Shown here: positions 1 through 10,300 of the stretch, piece after piece
Numbering within the stretch: position 1 is the first letter of the stretch
Layout of the letters: every line of letters starts with the position of its first letter
Assembly: GCF_935825525.1 (NCBI RefSeq)
Contig: NZ_CAKXZT010000131.1
Span: 106,198-170,197, forward strand
DNA length: 64,000 bases
Direction: 5' to 3'
From: Mesorhizobium escarrei
GTDB taxonomy: Bacteria > Pseudomonadota > Alphaproteobacteria > Rhizobiales > Rhizobiaceae
The notes under the pieces: generated by a model
The model's database searches: none
What the model was told of the DNA's origin: nothing
The model's input: the letters and a program-made list of their open reading frames with translations, nothing else
Made by a program: the position numbers and the translations under genes

Positions 1-854
1 CGCCGGAATTGGCTGCGCCAATGCACCGATGTCGGTCATAGGCACGGGTGTCGCCATTTCCCGAAAGCGCAAACTGCTAATGCGGCGATGGCTGGTAGTA
101 GCGTGGGCCAAGATCAGAAAATCTTCCTGTGGCGTTCCAGATTTCAATGCGCTCGACGATGTGTTCTGGCTTTGAGTAGCCGTCGAACTGGTTAAAATGA
201 CGATTGAGGGAGCAACCTTTGGCTGAAATCGACCGAGGGCAGGTTCTGGCGGTCGGCAGGGCGGGGATGTCGTGGCAATCACCGACAAGCTGAAGGAGCG
301 GGTGTGTCCCGCCCCTCCGAGCTGGGGCAACTTGGCCGCATGTCGACCCGCTGAACGCTCGCCTGCGAAGATCACCATCACGGTCAGTGCTGAGCTGAAT
401 CGCGATGGCAAATCAGCTATCGTGACAAAAATGGCATACCGGTCGGACAAACTGACACAGGCGACTCTCATCGGGCCGGTTGCTCCGCCACCGAGGGTTT
501 TTGGAACGGCGGCATCAACGCATACCCGTGTCGAATTCGTCATTCACTAGCGTGCTGCTTTGGCATCATCGAATCTACAGCTGAGGCTTTCGCATGAAAT
601 TTTGATCTACGACGAAAGCATGAGGTAAACTCCGCGAGGGATCCGTTGCGGTCGCTCAGGCAGCACCATGTGATGAACAGTCCGGGAAGAGCTCGAAATC
701 CCGCAACATAGGTATCCTGACAGCCGAAGGGTATTCGATTGTACCAATCGTTCGCCAGTTTGCGTTCGTTTGGTGGCGTTGTTAAGGATTGCCGCCTGAT
801 TTGATTGCCCTCAACACTTCCGCGCGCCAGAATAGGGGATGTGGGGGGCGAATC
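1..854. other. No confident gene; decayed left edge
   Basis: No gene here can be supported with confidence. A minus-strand open frame ends at a stop at about 77-79, and its last 50 or so residues look protein-like (a stretch like YSKPEHIVERIEIWN), so the 3' end of a truncated gene may lie at about 77-230. A 92-codon plus-strand frame from 272 to 550 has no recognisable family or ribosome binding site. The rest shows nothing I can name. Confidence 0.3.
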
Positions 855-1019
855 ATGGGCGAATCGGAAGCAGAGCCGGAAGAGGCGAACAATCGCGTCA
901 TCGAAGAGATCATCGCGGTACAGCGGGAGTTCTACTTCGAGAACAAGAATAAGGAGTCTGAGCGGCGTCGCAAGCTGCGGGAGATTATCGACCGAGCCAC
1001 ACCGTTGAAAGGCCAATAG
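855..1019 (+). CDS. Small DNA-modification-system-associated protein
   Basis: A charged protein of about 54 residues, rich in Glu, Arg and Lys, with no enzyme motif. I chose the ATG at 855 rather than the upstream start at 789 because the recognisable part begins there, with a Glu-rich start followed by NNRVIEEIIAVQREFYFENK. Small proteins of this appearance are found just upstream of DndD-like ATPases in DNA phosphorothioation loci, which matches its place two bases before the next gene. It probably acts as an accessory or regulatory subunit of the restriction arm. Its biochemical role is unknown to me, and the family call rests on resemblance and context. Confidence 0.6.
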   Translation: MGESEAEPEEANNRVIEEIIAVQREFYFENKNKESERRRKLREIIDRATPLKGQ

Positions 1020-1021
1020 CA

Positions 1022-3025
1022 ATGTGGGTCGAACGTATCGAACTGAACGATTTCCGCTGTTTCTACGGAACCCGCGAGATCGAGTTTTCCACCGATCGGG
1101 AAAAGAACGTCACTCTCATTCACGCCGAGAACGGGGTGGGTAAAACCACCATCCTCAATGCCATGTTGTGGTGCTTCTACGGCATGACCACTCCGAAGTT
1201 CGAGCAGAAGGAGGATCTGCTCAACCACGATGCTGCACGGGCCGGCCGCACGACTGCCTATGTGGAAGTTTCCTTCGAGCATAACGGTAATTACTATCGG
1301 GCACGTCGATATGCGCCGCCAAACGCACGGTTCGCCCTGATGCGGCTGGATCGCGGCCACAGCGAGCCGCTGTCGAACCCAGACACATTCATCAACACCG
1401 TCATCCCCAAAAGCATGGCGAGCCATTTCCTGTTCGACGGGGAACATGCCGAGGTCTTTCTTGGTGAGGAGAAGCGCCACGAGATCCGCAGCGCGGTGCA
1501 GGACATTCTCGGCTGCAGTCTGGTCAAGACTGCCATCAAGGATTTGGAAGAGGTTGGCAGCCAGTACCGTCGACAGATGCCAAAGCGTGGTGGATCCAGT
1601 GCCGAAACGCTCAACGAGCAGATCGAACGGCTAGGAGAAAAGATTACTCGCAGTCACGACACGGCCGAGGTGCTGAAGGATGAGGTCGTCAGCATTCAGC
1701 AGCAGATCGCTGACATTGACGAACAGCTTAGAAATTCCTCTGCCGCTAAAGAACTTCAAGCAAGACGAGAGGACACTGAAAAAGCCCTCAAACGGGCGCG
1801 TGATCGCGAAACATCCGCCAGGGACGAAACGGTGAAATGGCTAGGCGACAATGCCCGCTTCCTGGTGTCGACAAAGCTGACGGCGCAGACCTTCGATCAC
1901 CTGGAAAGCCAGGAGACCAAGGGCCGGATACCTTCTCCATACAACGAGGAATTCGTCAAAGACCTTCTCGAAATGGAGAAATGCATCTGCGGGGCGCCCC
2001 TGCATCCCGGATCCGAACCTCACCTGTTGGTGGCCGGCCTGCTAAAGAAGGCAGCAAACCATACACTGCGAAGCCGCCTGAACGCGATCCGCGCGATCAT
2101 GAGCCAGCTCAAGGACAAGCGTGAACGTGCGCCTGGCGAGCTGGATGCCGCATATCGCCGTGAGGCGGAGGCCCGCGCGGAAGTCGCTAGGCTCGAACCC
2201 CTGTTGACGGAAATCTCGGAGAAACTCGTCGGCATCAATTTCGGCGAGATCGGCGAGCGTGAGCGCCGCCGGAACCAGCTGCGGAGTGAGGAACGCGACA
2301 AACAGCAGAAGGTCTGGAATGCGGAACGGGAAGCTCGAGATGCAGAGACCGACAAGCTTTCCAAGGAACGTGAGCTCGAGAAGCAGGTCCAGGGGGACGC
2401 CGAGGCCCAGATCTTCATCAAGCGATACCACCTCTGCGAAACGCTCAAAGGGCAGCTCGAGAAGGAGCTCACCGAAGACGAAACGAGCGCCCGCCGCGTT
2501 CTCGGTGCCAGCATCAACAAAATCCTGGCGCAGACGAGACGAAAGGACTTTCGGCTCAGGATGAGTCCCGAGTATGGCGTCAGTCTCGTCAACGACGCCG
2601 GCACGCAGCTCCCAAAGTCAGGTGGCGAAAACCAGCTTCTGGGTCTCGCTTTCACGGCGGCCTTGGTCGAGTTCGCCAAGCAACGCGAAAATGCCGAGGG
2701 ATTTCGCCTCCTTAAAGGGACGGTTGCGCCTCTGATCCTCGACTCTCCCTTCGGCCAGCTCGATGAATCGTACCGCGCAACGGTTGCGCAGCACGTCCCC
2801 CAAATGGCTGCACAGGTGATCCTCATGGTTTCCGGATCGCAGGGATCCGGCGGTGTCGTCGAAGCGCTGCGCCCCCGTGTCGGAAAGGAGTTCGTTCTTG
2901 TGCGCCAAAACCGAGCGCCAAGGGGAGAACGCCCCGTGGAAATACGCCAGTTCCGAGGCCGTGACTTTGAGACTGCCCGGTTCGATGCAGAGTTCGACGG
3001 TACGCTGATAGAAGAGGTGGCATGA
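1022..3025 (+). CDS. DndD-like SMC/Rad50-type ATPase (SspF-like restriction component)
   Basis: A 667-residue SMC/Rad50-type ATPase. A Walker A motif (AENGVGKTT) sits near residues 35-43. A long coiled-coil region follows, with a small Cys-x-Cys turn (KCICGAPL) near residues 320-326, reminiscent of a zinc hook. The ABC signature (SGGENQ) is near 533 and Walker B (LILDSPFGQLDE) near 570-580. This is the architecture of DndD. It begins a tightly packed operon: the next gene starts one base after its stop. In Ssp phosphorothioation systems a three-gene SspFGH arm restricts unmodified phage DNA, and this gene is best read as the SspF-like member. That assignment is from order and domain content. 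It could also be called DndD. Confidence 0.8.
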   Translation: MWVERIELNDFRCFYGTREIEFSTDREKNVTLIHAENGVGKTTILNAMLWCFYGMTTPKFEQKEDLLNHDAARAGRTTAYVEVSFEHNGNYYRARRYAPPNARFALMRLDRGHSEPLSNPDTFINTVIPKSMASHFLFDGEHAEVFLGEEKRHEIRSAVQDILGCSLVKTAIKDLEEVGSQYRRQMPKRGGSSAETLNEQIERLGEKITRSHDTAEVLKDEVVSIQQQIADIDEQLRNSSAAKELQARREDTEKALKRARDRETSARDETVKWLGDNARFLVSTKLTAQTFDHLESQETKGRIPSPYNEEFVKDLLEMEKCICGAPLHPGSEPHLLVAGLLKKAANHTLRSRLNAIRAIMSQLKDKRERAPGELDAAYRREAEARAEVARLEPLLTEISEKLVGINFGEIGERERRRNQLRSEERDKQQKVWNAEREARDAETDKLSKERELEKQVQGDAEAQIFIKRYHLCETLKGQLEKELTEDETSARRVLGASINKILAQTRRKDFRLRMSPEYGVSLVNDAGTQLPKSGGENQLLGLAFTAALVEFAKQRENAEGFRLLKGTVAPLILDSPFGQLDESYRATVAQHVPQMAAQVILMVSGSQGSGGVVEALRPRVGKEFVLVRQNRAPRGERPVEIRQFRGRDFETARFDAEFDGTLIEEVA

Positions 3026-3026
3026 C

Positions 3027-3503
3027 ATGACCGGCCGCTCTCCGAACATCAATCGCAGTCGTGTCTACGAGGACATCGTGCAGCGTCTCGCTGCCCAACA
3101 GCTGCCGGGCACCGACCGTCGACTGTTCCCGACGATCCGCGAGCTGCTCTGCTTCGCGGCGGTATTGGGCTATTCCGAAGGCCGGAAGGTACCTCTCGAC
3201 AAGAGCCAAGGGGTAGAGGACGTATCCTACCAGCAGTTTGAAGCGCGGCCGGACGCAGAGAGCCTTATCTATCTCATCGCTCTTGCCGACGCCCAGGACA
3301 CCCAGGTCCTGCGCGAAGACAACGAGGAAGAGTGCGCACGCATCTTCGAGGAATATGCCAACGGCGGCTTGGGCGTCGTGAAGGACTACCTTTTGCGCGA
3401 CGGTGGCGAGTACCCGGACCGCGCGCTAATGCGGCTGCTGCGTGAGCGAGGCTATTTGCAAGTGGTTCAAGCAGAGCCCGACACCGGTGCTATCTCGTTC
3501 TGA
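3027..3503 (+). CDS. Dnd-system-associated protein 4-like (SspG-like)
   Basis: A soluble protein of 158 residues that resembles the DNA phosphorothioation-associated protein 4 family. It has no catalytic motif that I can see. It is rich in acidic and basic residues, with a conserved-looking core (LFPTIRELLCFAAVLGYSEG) near residues 31-50 and a C-terminal segment containing EYANGGL and LMRLLRERGY. It sits between the DndD-like ATPase and the PLD-helicase, and its TGA overlaps the next ATG by one base, so the three are probably translationally coupled. It likely bridges the ATPase and the helicase-nuclease, which is inference from context. Confidence 0.75.
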   Translation: MTGRSPNINRSRVYEDIVQRLAAQQLPGTDRRLFPTIRELLCFAAVLGYSEGRKVPLDKSQGVEDVSYQQFEARPDAESLIYLIALADAQDTQVLREDNEEECARIFEEYANGGLGVVKDYLLRDGGEYPDRALMRLLRERGYLQVVQAEPDTGAISF

Positions 3504-5653
3504 TGCTTCGGGAACTCGTCCTTAAGGGTGTCTACAAATCTGACGAGGACAACATCCTCGAAGATTTCTACATGCCCGCCCTGACGGTTGCTCGGTCGTA
3601 CGACCGAGCGGTCGGGTTCTTTTCGGCCGCTACGCTGAGTTATGCTGCCCAGGCGATATCCACCTTCGTGCGGCATGAGGGGCGCATGCGCCTCATCCTT
3701 GGTGCGTTTGCTGATACAGAGGACATCGAGGCTGTTTCGAAGGGCCTTGAGGCCCGCGAGCTGTCGGAGCGGATCGGGCAAGAGTTTCTCAAAGAGGTCG
3801 GTAGGGTCGACGATGCTTTGTTTCGCGATCGTTTCGAAGCGCTCGCGTGGCTCGTTGCCAAAGGCCGCCTCGACGTCAAGATCGCGCTGCGGCCGAAGGG
3901 TATGTATCACGACAAGATCGGCATCATCTCCGACGCGAACGGCGACTCGGTGGTTTTTTCGGGATCGGCCAATGAAAGCCTTCACGCGCTCCTTCCGACC
4001 CACAACTATGAATCGATCGATGTCTTCCCGAGCTGGCGACCTGAACTGGAGACCTATCATCGTCCGCATAGAGAAAGTTTCGAACGCCTATGGGCGAACA
4101 GGAGCCGCAACACTGCGGTGCTTGATATCCCGACTGCCATCCGTGAACGGCTCCTGGCAGTGGGTGAGCGGCTCAAGGCGCCGCCCGATCCCGACCGCGA
4201 ATTGGCTATAGCGCGCCGCATCGCCGGCCAAGAGTCCTCAGAGGGGTTGGGGCAGGGACCGCGGGTACCCAGCACGGTCGGGGGCGTCCCCTTCAACATC
4301 AGGGATCATCAGCGCAAAGCGTTGCAGGCTTGGCAACTGACGGGCGACTACAAGGGTATCCTTGATCTTGCCACCGGTGCTGGAAAGACCATCACGGCTG
4401 CGTATGCCATCACCCACATGGCCAAGGCTATCACCGGACTGACTGTGATTATCGCGGTGCCCTATCAAAACCTGGCCGACCAATGGTGCGACAATCTCGC
4501 TCAGTTCAATATCCGCCCGTTGCGCTGCTATGTCTCCAAGGCAGCGTGGCTGGCAGAGCTTCAGAGCCTCATTCTAGACATCGAACTTGGTGTTGCACCA
4601 TTCACCGCGATCGTTGTCGTCAACCGCACCGTGAAGACGCCTGAATTTCAGCAACTCATCGCCAGGATTCCTGGCCGGCAACTCCTCTGGATCGGCGACG
4701 AGTGCCATCATCACGGTTCGGCCGCCTTCAAGGATGTCCTGCCGTCACAGGCGAAATATCGGCTCGGTCTTTCCGCCACTCCACAGCACTATCTCGACAG
4801 CGATCGAAATGCTCGGCTGGAGGCGTACTACGGCAAGGTTGTGTTCACCTACTCGCTTGCCCAGGCCATCCACGACGACGTCCTCTCGCCGTACGAGTAT
4901 TTCCCTCACCTTGTTGAGTTGACCGCGACGGAGGCCGACGAGTTCGTCGCCCTGTCGATAGAGATCGGGCGCACGATGGCGCGAGAGGGAGCCGGTGAGC
5001 CAAGCCTAGGACTGAAGGCGTTGATGATGAAAAGGTCTCGCGTCATCGCCTCTGCACGCAATAAGATTCCTGCTCTGCGCAATGTGCTTCGCGACCAGCC
5101 TGCGGAAGCGCACACCCTCTTCTATTGCGGTGACGGGCAGGTCGATGCTGATGACGACGACGGCGGTGACGATGCCGACCCAGAATTTTTGGGTCGGCAA
5201 ATCGAGGTGGTCAGCCAGCACTTGGACGAGCTCGGGTGGACCCTCTCTCGATTCACTTCACGCGAGCCACGCAAGGAGCGTGATCACATTCTTGCCAATT
5301 TCCGGATCGGGCTCATCGACGCCATGGTCGCCATAAAGTGCCTAGACGAGGGCATCGACGTACCGGCATGCCGGACCGCGTACATCCTGGCCAGCTCGCG
5401 CGATCCGCGTCAGTTCATCCAGCGTAGAGGCCGCATTCTTCGCCGGTCCCCTGGCAAAGACGTCGCCACCATTCACGACTTTGTCGTGGTGCTACCGGAG
5501 GGTGCCGGAGATTCTGAAGGCTATGCCCGCAAGCTGATCGCGTCGGAGCTCCGTCGGGTCGCCGAGTTCGCAGGTTTGTCGCGAAACCGCGCGCACGCCT
5601 ACCAGACCCTGCGGCCGGTTCTTGTTACCTATGGCCTAGAGCATCTTCTATAA
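3503..5653 (+). CDS. PLD-like nuclease / superfamily 2 helicase fusion (SspH-like)
   Basis: A 716-residue fusion. The N-terminal part carries a phospholipase D-like active site (MYHDKIGI, with His and Lys near residues 135-137, followed by FSGSANES), the type of domain that acts as a nuclease in restriction systems. The rest is a superfamily 2 helicase: Walker A (ATGAGKT) near 290-296, a DECH box (GDECHH) near 398, and motif VI (QFIQRRGRILRR) near 636-647. It is the last gene of the plus-strand operon and starts inside the stop codon of the previous gene. In an SspFGH-like arm it would be the DNA-damaging component. A perfect 9-bp hairpin lies inside the gene at 5174-5198. Confidence 0.8.
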   Translation: MLRELVLKGVYKSDEDNILEDFYMPALTVARSYDRAVGFFSAATLSYAAQAISTFVRHEGRMRLILGAFADTEDIEAVSKGLEARELSERIGQEFLKEVGRVDDALFRDRFEALAWLVAKGRLDVKIALRPKGMYHDKIGIISDANGDSVVFSGSANESLHALLPTHNYESIDVFPSWRPELETYHRPHRESFERLWANRSRNTAVLDIPTAIRERLLAVGERLKAPPDPDRELAIARRIAGQESSEGLGQGPRVPSTVGGVPFNIRDHQRKALQAWQLTGDYKGILDLATGAGKTITAAYAITHMAKAITGLTVIIAVPYQNLADQWCDNLAQFNIRPLRCYVSKAAWLAELQSLILDIELGVAPFTAIVVVNRTVKTPEFQQLIARIPGRQLLWIGDECHHHGSAAFKDVLPSQAKYRLGLSATPQHYLDSDRNARLEAYYGKVVFTYSLAQAIHDDVLSPYEYFPHLVELTATEADEFVALSIEIGRTMAREGAGEPSLGLKALMMKRSRVIASARNKIPALRNVLRDQPAEAHTLFYCGDGQVDADDDDGGDDADPEFLGRQIEVVSQHLDELGWTLSRFTSREPRKERDHILANFRIGLIDAMVAIKCLDEGIDVPACRTAYILASSRDPRQFIQRRGRILRRSPGKDVATIHDFVVVLPEGAGDSEGYARKLIASELRRVAEFAGLSRNRAHAYQTLRPVLVTYGLEHLL

Positions 5654-5662
5654 TTAACCCTG

Positions 5663-6409
5663 CTATGTGGTAGATTGGGTTACTGGCATGTTCAGCTCTG
5701 GCCGTGGGGTTCGCCGCGGATTCGGCCAATCCTTTAACGCGAGCTCCGGAGGAAGCTGCAAAGGCTCCATCGGCGGAGGCGCCTTTGAAGGGTTGGCAGC
5801 AAGCAATGCCCGCCGCCGTTCTAGTCGCTCCACCTCCAGCCGCAGCACGTCATCGATCTGTCGCGGGAACACATAGAGTTGGACGAACGGTTTGGGATCG
5901 TTTCCGAGTTTGTTCTCATAGGCCAGCTCAATCATTCGATAGTGAGCCGAGACGCGCGCGAGATAGGGCAGAACCTTTTCGTCAACCATGCCCAACTGAG
6001 AGCTGATGAGCTCTCGCAGCTCTTTCGCGTTGGTGGCAATTTCCCCCAACAGCGCTTGGTCACCAGCAGGTAGGTTCTTGCGCCAGTCTGGGTCGAAGAG
6101 CTTCTCAATCAGAAGAAAGCGATCATCACTCTGACGGCTGCGTAGATCACGGTTCATTAGCATGTTCACATGCGAGGCATGCCGGAAGGGGCCGTAGAAG
6201 CTATCGAGCCTCGTTTGGATATCCTTCTGCTCAAGTTCGTTGGCCTTCTGCCAAATGCCAGCGTCGGCGGTCTCCCTTGCCATCTTCAACGTGTAGCGGG
6301 TCGAGAAAAAGCCCACCCCTATGGCGATAATTGCGGCGATGGCGGAGAGAATGGCAGCGTAGTCGCCCGGTTCCCAGGCTGTCGACGCTGTAGCGGCCTC
6401 TTGTATCAT
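5663..6409 (-). CDS. Hypothetical membrane-anchored protein at the end of the ssp operon
   Basis: I do not recognise the family. The 248-residue protein has one clear hydrophobic segment near residues 18-36 (AAILSAIAAIIAIGVGFFS), so it is probably a single-pass inner-membrane protein with a cytoplasmic helical domain containing Trp, Phe and many charged residues. The C-terminus is proline-rich and probably disordered. It lies 92 bases downstream of sspD on the same strand and could be read as a distal member of the sspABCD transcript. It ends 10 bases from the end of the convergent PLD-helicase gene. No catalytic residues are evident. Confidence 0.6.
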   Translation of the reverse strand: MIQEAATASTAWEPGDYAAILSAIAAIIAIGVGFFSTRYTLKMARETADAGIWQKANELEQKDIQTRLDSFYGPFRHASHVNMLMNRDLRSRQSDDRFLLIEKLFDPDWRKNLPAGDQALLGEIATNAKELRELISSQLGMVDEKVLPYLARVSAHYRMIELAYENKLGNDPKPFVQLYVFPRQIDDVLRLEVERLERRRALLAANPSKAPPPMEPLQLPPELALKDWPNPRRTPRPELNMPVTQSTT

Positions 6410-6501
6410 TCAATTCTCCCAGTGGATGTTTTGAGCCGCGTACGAAAGTACGTATGTCCTGCGCCTGCCCCCGTTGCACAGGTCCGTGTATACGAATTTT
6501 G

Positions 6502-7347
6502 CTATTTGTGGCAGACGACGCAGCCTGCAGAAGCTTCGTCGATGCCATAGAAGTCGTCGTTCGTGAGAGTGCGTTCCCCCGCAAGGGGATTAACCCGCCG
6601 CCGCGCCAACAGACGCGCCCGCCGCTCCTCGAAATCCCGTTCGATTTGAGCCACCCGTTCCGGCTCTTCCATGTCCTCAAGGCTTTCGCCTTGGCTCCAC
6701 GTAAAAGGAGAACCGTGTTCAAGGGCCGTCTTCTCGTAGCTCTTCGCGTCTTCGTAGGCTTCAGGATGTTCTCGCTTCAGCCGCACCCACTCGATTTTCT
6801 GCTGGAAGAAGCAGAAGGTGCAGCCCGACCGCGTACGCCACTGATAATATTCGGGTTCGCCCACGCCTGCGCTGTCGAGCAGGTCAATCACACCCGCGCG
6901 GTCGATGCCTGCCTCGCGGAGGGGGAAGTGCACCGACATATTTGCATGGGTCGACTGATAACCGTCTCGGCTCGGCTCGTCTGCACGGATCGCCACATAG
7001 GAGTGAACCTTGACACCGGCCGCGAGGTCCGGTTCCAGCCAATGCTCCAGCGGGCGGAGCTTGAGTTGGCGGGTGCACCACCGTGTCCGTGGCGAGGGGA
7101 GGAAATGATTGTACTCGCTCAACCAGAAATCGAAATCCCGATCGGGGTTGATGCGGGCGATCGGCCGCCCAAGGAACCCCTCCAGCCGGTCCAGGAACGA
7201 GTAGACCTCCGCCAGCTCCTTCCCCGTATCGGTGAAGAAGTATTCCAGAGGCACGTCCGGCCGCGTCTGCCGCATATGCACAGCGAGCGCCGCGCTATCG
7301 CGTCCTCCTGAAATACCTAGAATATGACGCTCTTGAGTGCCGGTCAT
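6502..7347 (-). CDS. sspD: DndC-like PP-loop sulfurtransferase SspD
   Basis: A 281-residue PAPS-reductase/ATP-pyrophosphatase-type enzyme. The PP-loop (GISGGRDSAA) lies at residues 11-20. Cysteines that could hold an iron-sulfur cluster appear as RWCTRQLK, CTFC and a C-terminal CVVC. In the DndC/SspD family the enzyme activates DNA and passes sulfur from the desulfurase to the backbone. Its start overlaps the end of sspC by four bases, and the gene order sspA-B-C-D is intact. The Arg in place of the common Lys of SGGKDS is within the family's range. I am confident of the family; the assignment to Ssp rather than Dnd rests on the DUF4007 neighbour. Confidence 0.9.
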   Translation of the reverse strand: MTGTQERHILGISGGRDSAALAVHMRQTRPDVPLEYFFTDTGKELAEVYSFLDRLEGFLGRPIARINPDRDFDFWLSEYNHFLPSPRTRWCTRQLKLRPLEHWLEPDLAAGVKVHSYVAIRADEPSRDGYQSTHANMSVHFPLREAGIDRAGVIDLLDSAGVGEPEYYQWRTRSGCTFCFFQQKIEWVRLKREHPEAYEDAKSYEKTALEHGSPFTWSQGESLEDMEEPERVAQIERDFEERRARLLARRRVNPLAGERTLTNDDFYGIDEASAGCVVCHK

Positions 7348-10300
7348 GCAGCGTCCTCCGACAGTTTTTCCATCACCCGCGCCAGGGCAGCAAGCTCCAC
7401 GCTTGACGCGACCTTTTCGTTCTTTATGCTGAGCACCAATGCATCGGCGATTAGGTGCGCCTTCGCCAGTTCCACGGCAGTAACCTCAAAGGTTCGGTGA
7501 AGCGGCCGCTCCTGAGACGCGAACCCAACCATCACCGAGATCGCCTGCGCCGTCGGCGTGCGCCCCTTCACGGTGGCGAATACTTCAGCCTCTTTGAACC
7601 GGCGCGCGAGCTTGGCCGATTCGAAGAGAGCCTGTTGGAAGTCGCGGTCCGACCAGTTTCTCGCTGGCTTGTGGACGAGTAAGCTGCCCAGCCCCTCAAT
7701 ATCGCCATCGCCGGACTCGAACGCCGCCGCGCGCATGGCGAACGCGTCGAGACGAAGATCCGCGCTGACACCGGCAGCGTTGTGCGCTCGCTCGATGATC
7801 CCTTCGAATGTTCCAGGATCTACTGACAGGTCCCGTGCCACGGCGTCGCGCAGGCGTTGCAGCATGTCCGGGTATGATGCCTCCGCGTGGACGAGAGCCT
7901 CATAGACGGAGGCTGCGCGATCGGATTCATAGGGTAGCGCCGCTTCAATCTCGGAGAACAGCAGGGCTTCCGGGTCATTGGCTTTCAGCACGACGTCGCG
8001 CACCACCCGCGACTTGTCGTCGAGCGAAGTCGTTCGCTGCGACCACATGGGCATCGCCTTGAACCGCTGAAACAGGGCCGACGCCACCGGCAACGCGTCA
8101 GGCTCTATTGCGATCTTCTCAGTGGAAAGTAACGACGCAAGCCGCCGCAGAAATTCTCCGTGCGCCTTCGTTCGGGCTACGCGCCGCAGCTCGACAACAG
8201 AAGGGTCCTGAAGCAGGCGGTCGACAAACAGATCGTCGATCAGCGCTTGATAGTCGCCATTGAGATAAACCGCCAAATTCGCGCGGTGCGCGAGGATATA
8301 GGCAAGCATTAGGACAGGCATTACGCCCCGCTTTAGGCCGAAGGGTCGCTCTGCCCACTTGTCGTAGATATCCGAAACCTTGAAAGCTTTTTGATCTTTG
8401 ATGACCTCCCATGCTGGCCGCAGAGTGACGCCACCCCCGGTATCGGCGGGATCCGCAAACGTCCATGCACCGCCTTTAGCGATCCGATGCAGGCCGAAGG
8501 GCTCCAGCACCGTCAGGTAGAGCCCGCGTTCCGCGGGGTATCCCTCAATGCCAAGGTCCGGGTCGCTGCCCCGTTTGACCATAGCGTGCATGAGGATGCG
8601 CAGTGCCGCCATCGCGCTGGTCGAGGGTTTGTCTCGATAAAGCAGCTCCGATTGGAGGACTGGCGCATTCTCGAAGGCGAGGTCAGCCAGGTGCGACGCG
8701 ACAACGCTCGCGGGCTTGCCGTGAAGGGCCTTGACCGGTTCGCCCAAGCACCACCAATCGGCGCTGCCTAGAGCGTCCTGGACCTCACGGCGGACAAGTT
8801 CAGTCCCCTGCGCGCGGCGAGCCGTCAATTCGCGGCGGGCAATACGGTCCCCTTCGAGCTGAGGGTGGGTTGCCTCGACCCGGTCGATGGCGAACAATTC
8901 ACCGGCATGCTCCCGCAACAGGAAAGCAGACTTCGTCACGGCCACGGCGGCGGTGACGCCGCGCGCTTCCAAGGCATGCCCGAGCGCCTTTGCCGCAACC
9001 TGCGGCTTTGCCTCGAAAGAGTGGGCATCCGGGATCAACAGCACCAACATTCCCGATGCGCGACGTGTGTCGCGGCGCAGGCTGTCAGCTATGGCTTCGG
9101 CCCAGGGTCTGGGATTCTGCGGCACGTCTTCGCCAAGCTGCAGAACAATGTCGAACGTCCGCAACGCACCGGTCCCAAAGTAGTGGCGCTTCGCCGGGAT
9201 CGCACGAAGCCCGAGGCGAGCCGGCAGGTCGCGGAACTGGTCAGGGCTGAGCCGCTCGCCTGCACGCTGCAGCGATTCGTCGAGGTCAAAGTCGCTTCCC
9301 GAGAACAGGGCAAACGTTCCAAGCCGCGGCTGCCGCAGCAGGATCGCCTTCGACACAAGGTCGTCCAGCGTCTCCGCAAGCACCGTCTCTTCTTCTTTCG
9401 TGACGCAGAGCCGCAGCGTCTCCGGCGAGGACACGACGCCGGACCCATTGCGGAAGAACTCGATTAAAGCGATCGTTTTGGTCAGACGTGCGGCGAGATC
9501 ACTGCGCAAGCCCGCCCGTTCTATCGCCTCCATTGCCAGCGCCATCTGTGCGCCGTCACTTCCGGCCGCGATCGCCGACCCCATGTTGGTGATGAGATAG
9601 TCCCAGAGTAAGTCAGGACGGAACCAAGGGGTTGCACTATTCGACGGCGTCGACCGCAAATGAGCTTGAAACCCAAACGGCTCGGCCGACGAGATGAATC
9701 CGAAAACGCTGCGCTCGTTCTGCGCAAAGCGCTGCCGCGATACTGGTCCCAGCAACAGGGTGGTGACGGGATGAAGCGGCCAAGCGCCGGCGAGAATTTT
9801 CGCCAATGCCGGGACATCGGTTTGGCGGCGCTGCCCGACGATTTCGGAAACTTTCTGCGCGAGCTCGAACGCGGTCGGTGGGACCTTCGCCGCATTGATC
9901 GCATTGGATAGCAGGGCGGCCACTTCGTCCGGCAGCGACACAAAGGGGATGTTCTGGAAACGGCCCTGAACCTTCGCCCATTCATCTCGCGCTGAGCGGT
10001 TCAGCCTAGAGGCATATTGTTCGAAGGACTGATGAAGGATGCCGACAATAATCAGTTGGCCGCCCGACCGCGCTGCACGCTCGGCCAAATCCTGCAAGAA
10101 GTGAACGTCCCCACCGTCACCGATAGCGTGCTCGAGGAACTTGCCTAATTCGTCGAGCAAAAGGAGAATTCCGCCTTGCAGCGCGTCTTGCACGATACGA
10201 TCGATCAGCGCCCTAGGGTCGCTGCCGGTCGCATCACGCACGCTTTTGTTCCAGCGGAGAGTGCCGGCACAAGCTTCGGCCAGGTCCGACCGCAAATCGG

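Noticed and set aside
1294..2826. Several long minus-strand frames inside the DndD-like gene
   Set aside because: Typical shadows of a high-GC coding gene; the plus-strand frame has all ATPase motifs.
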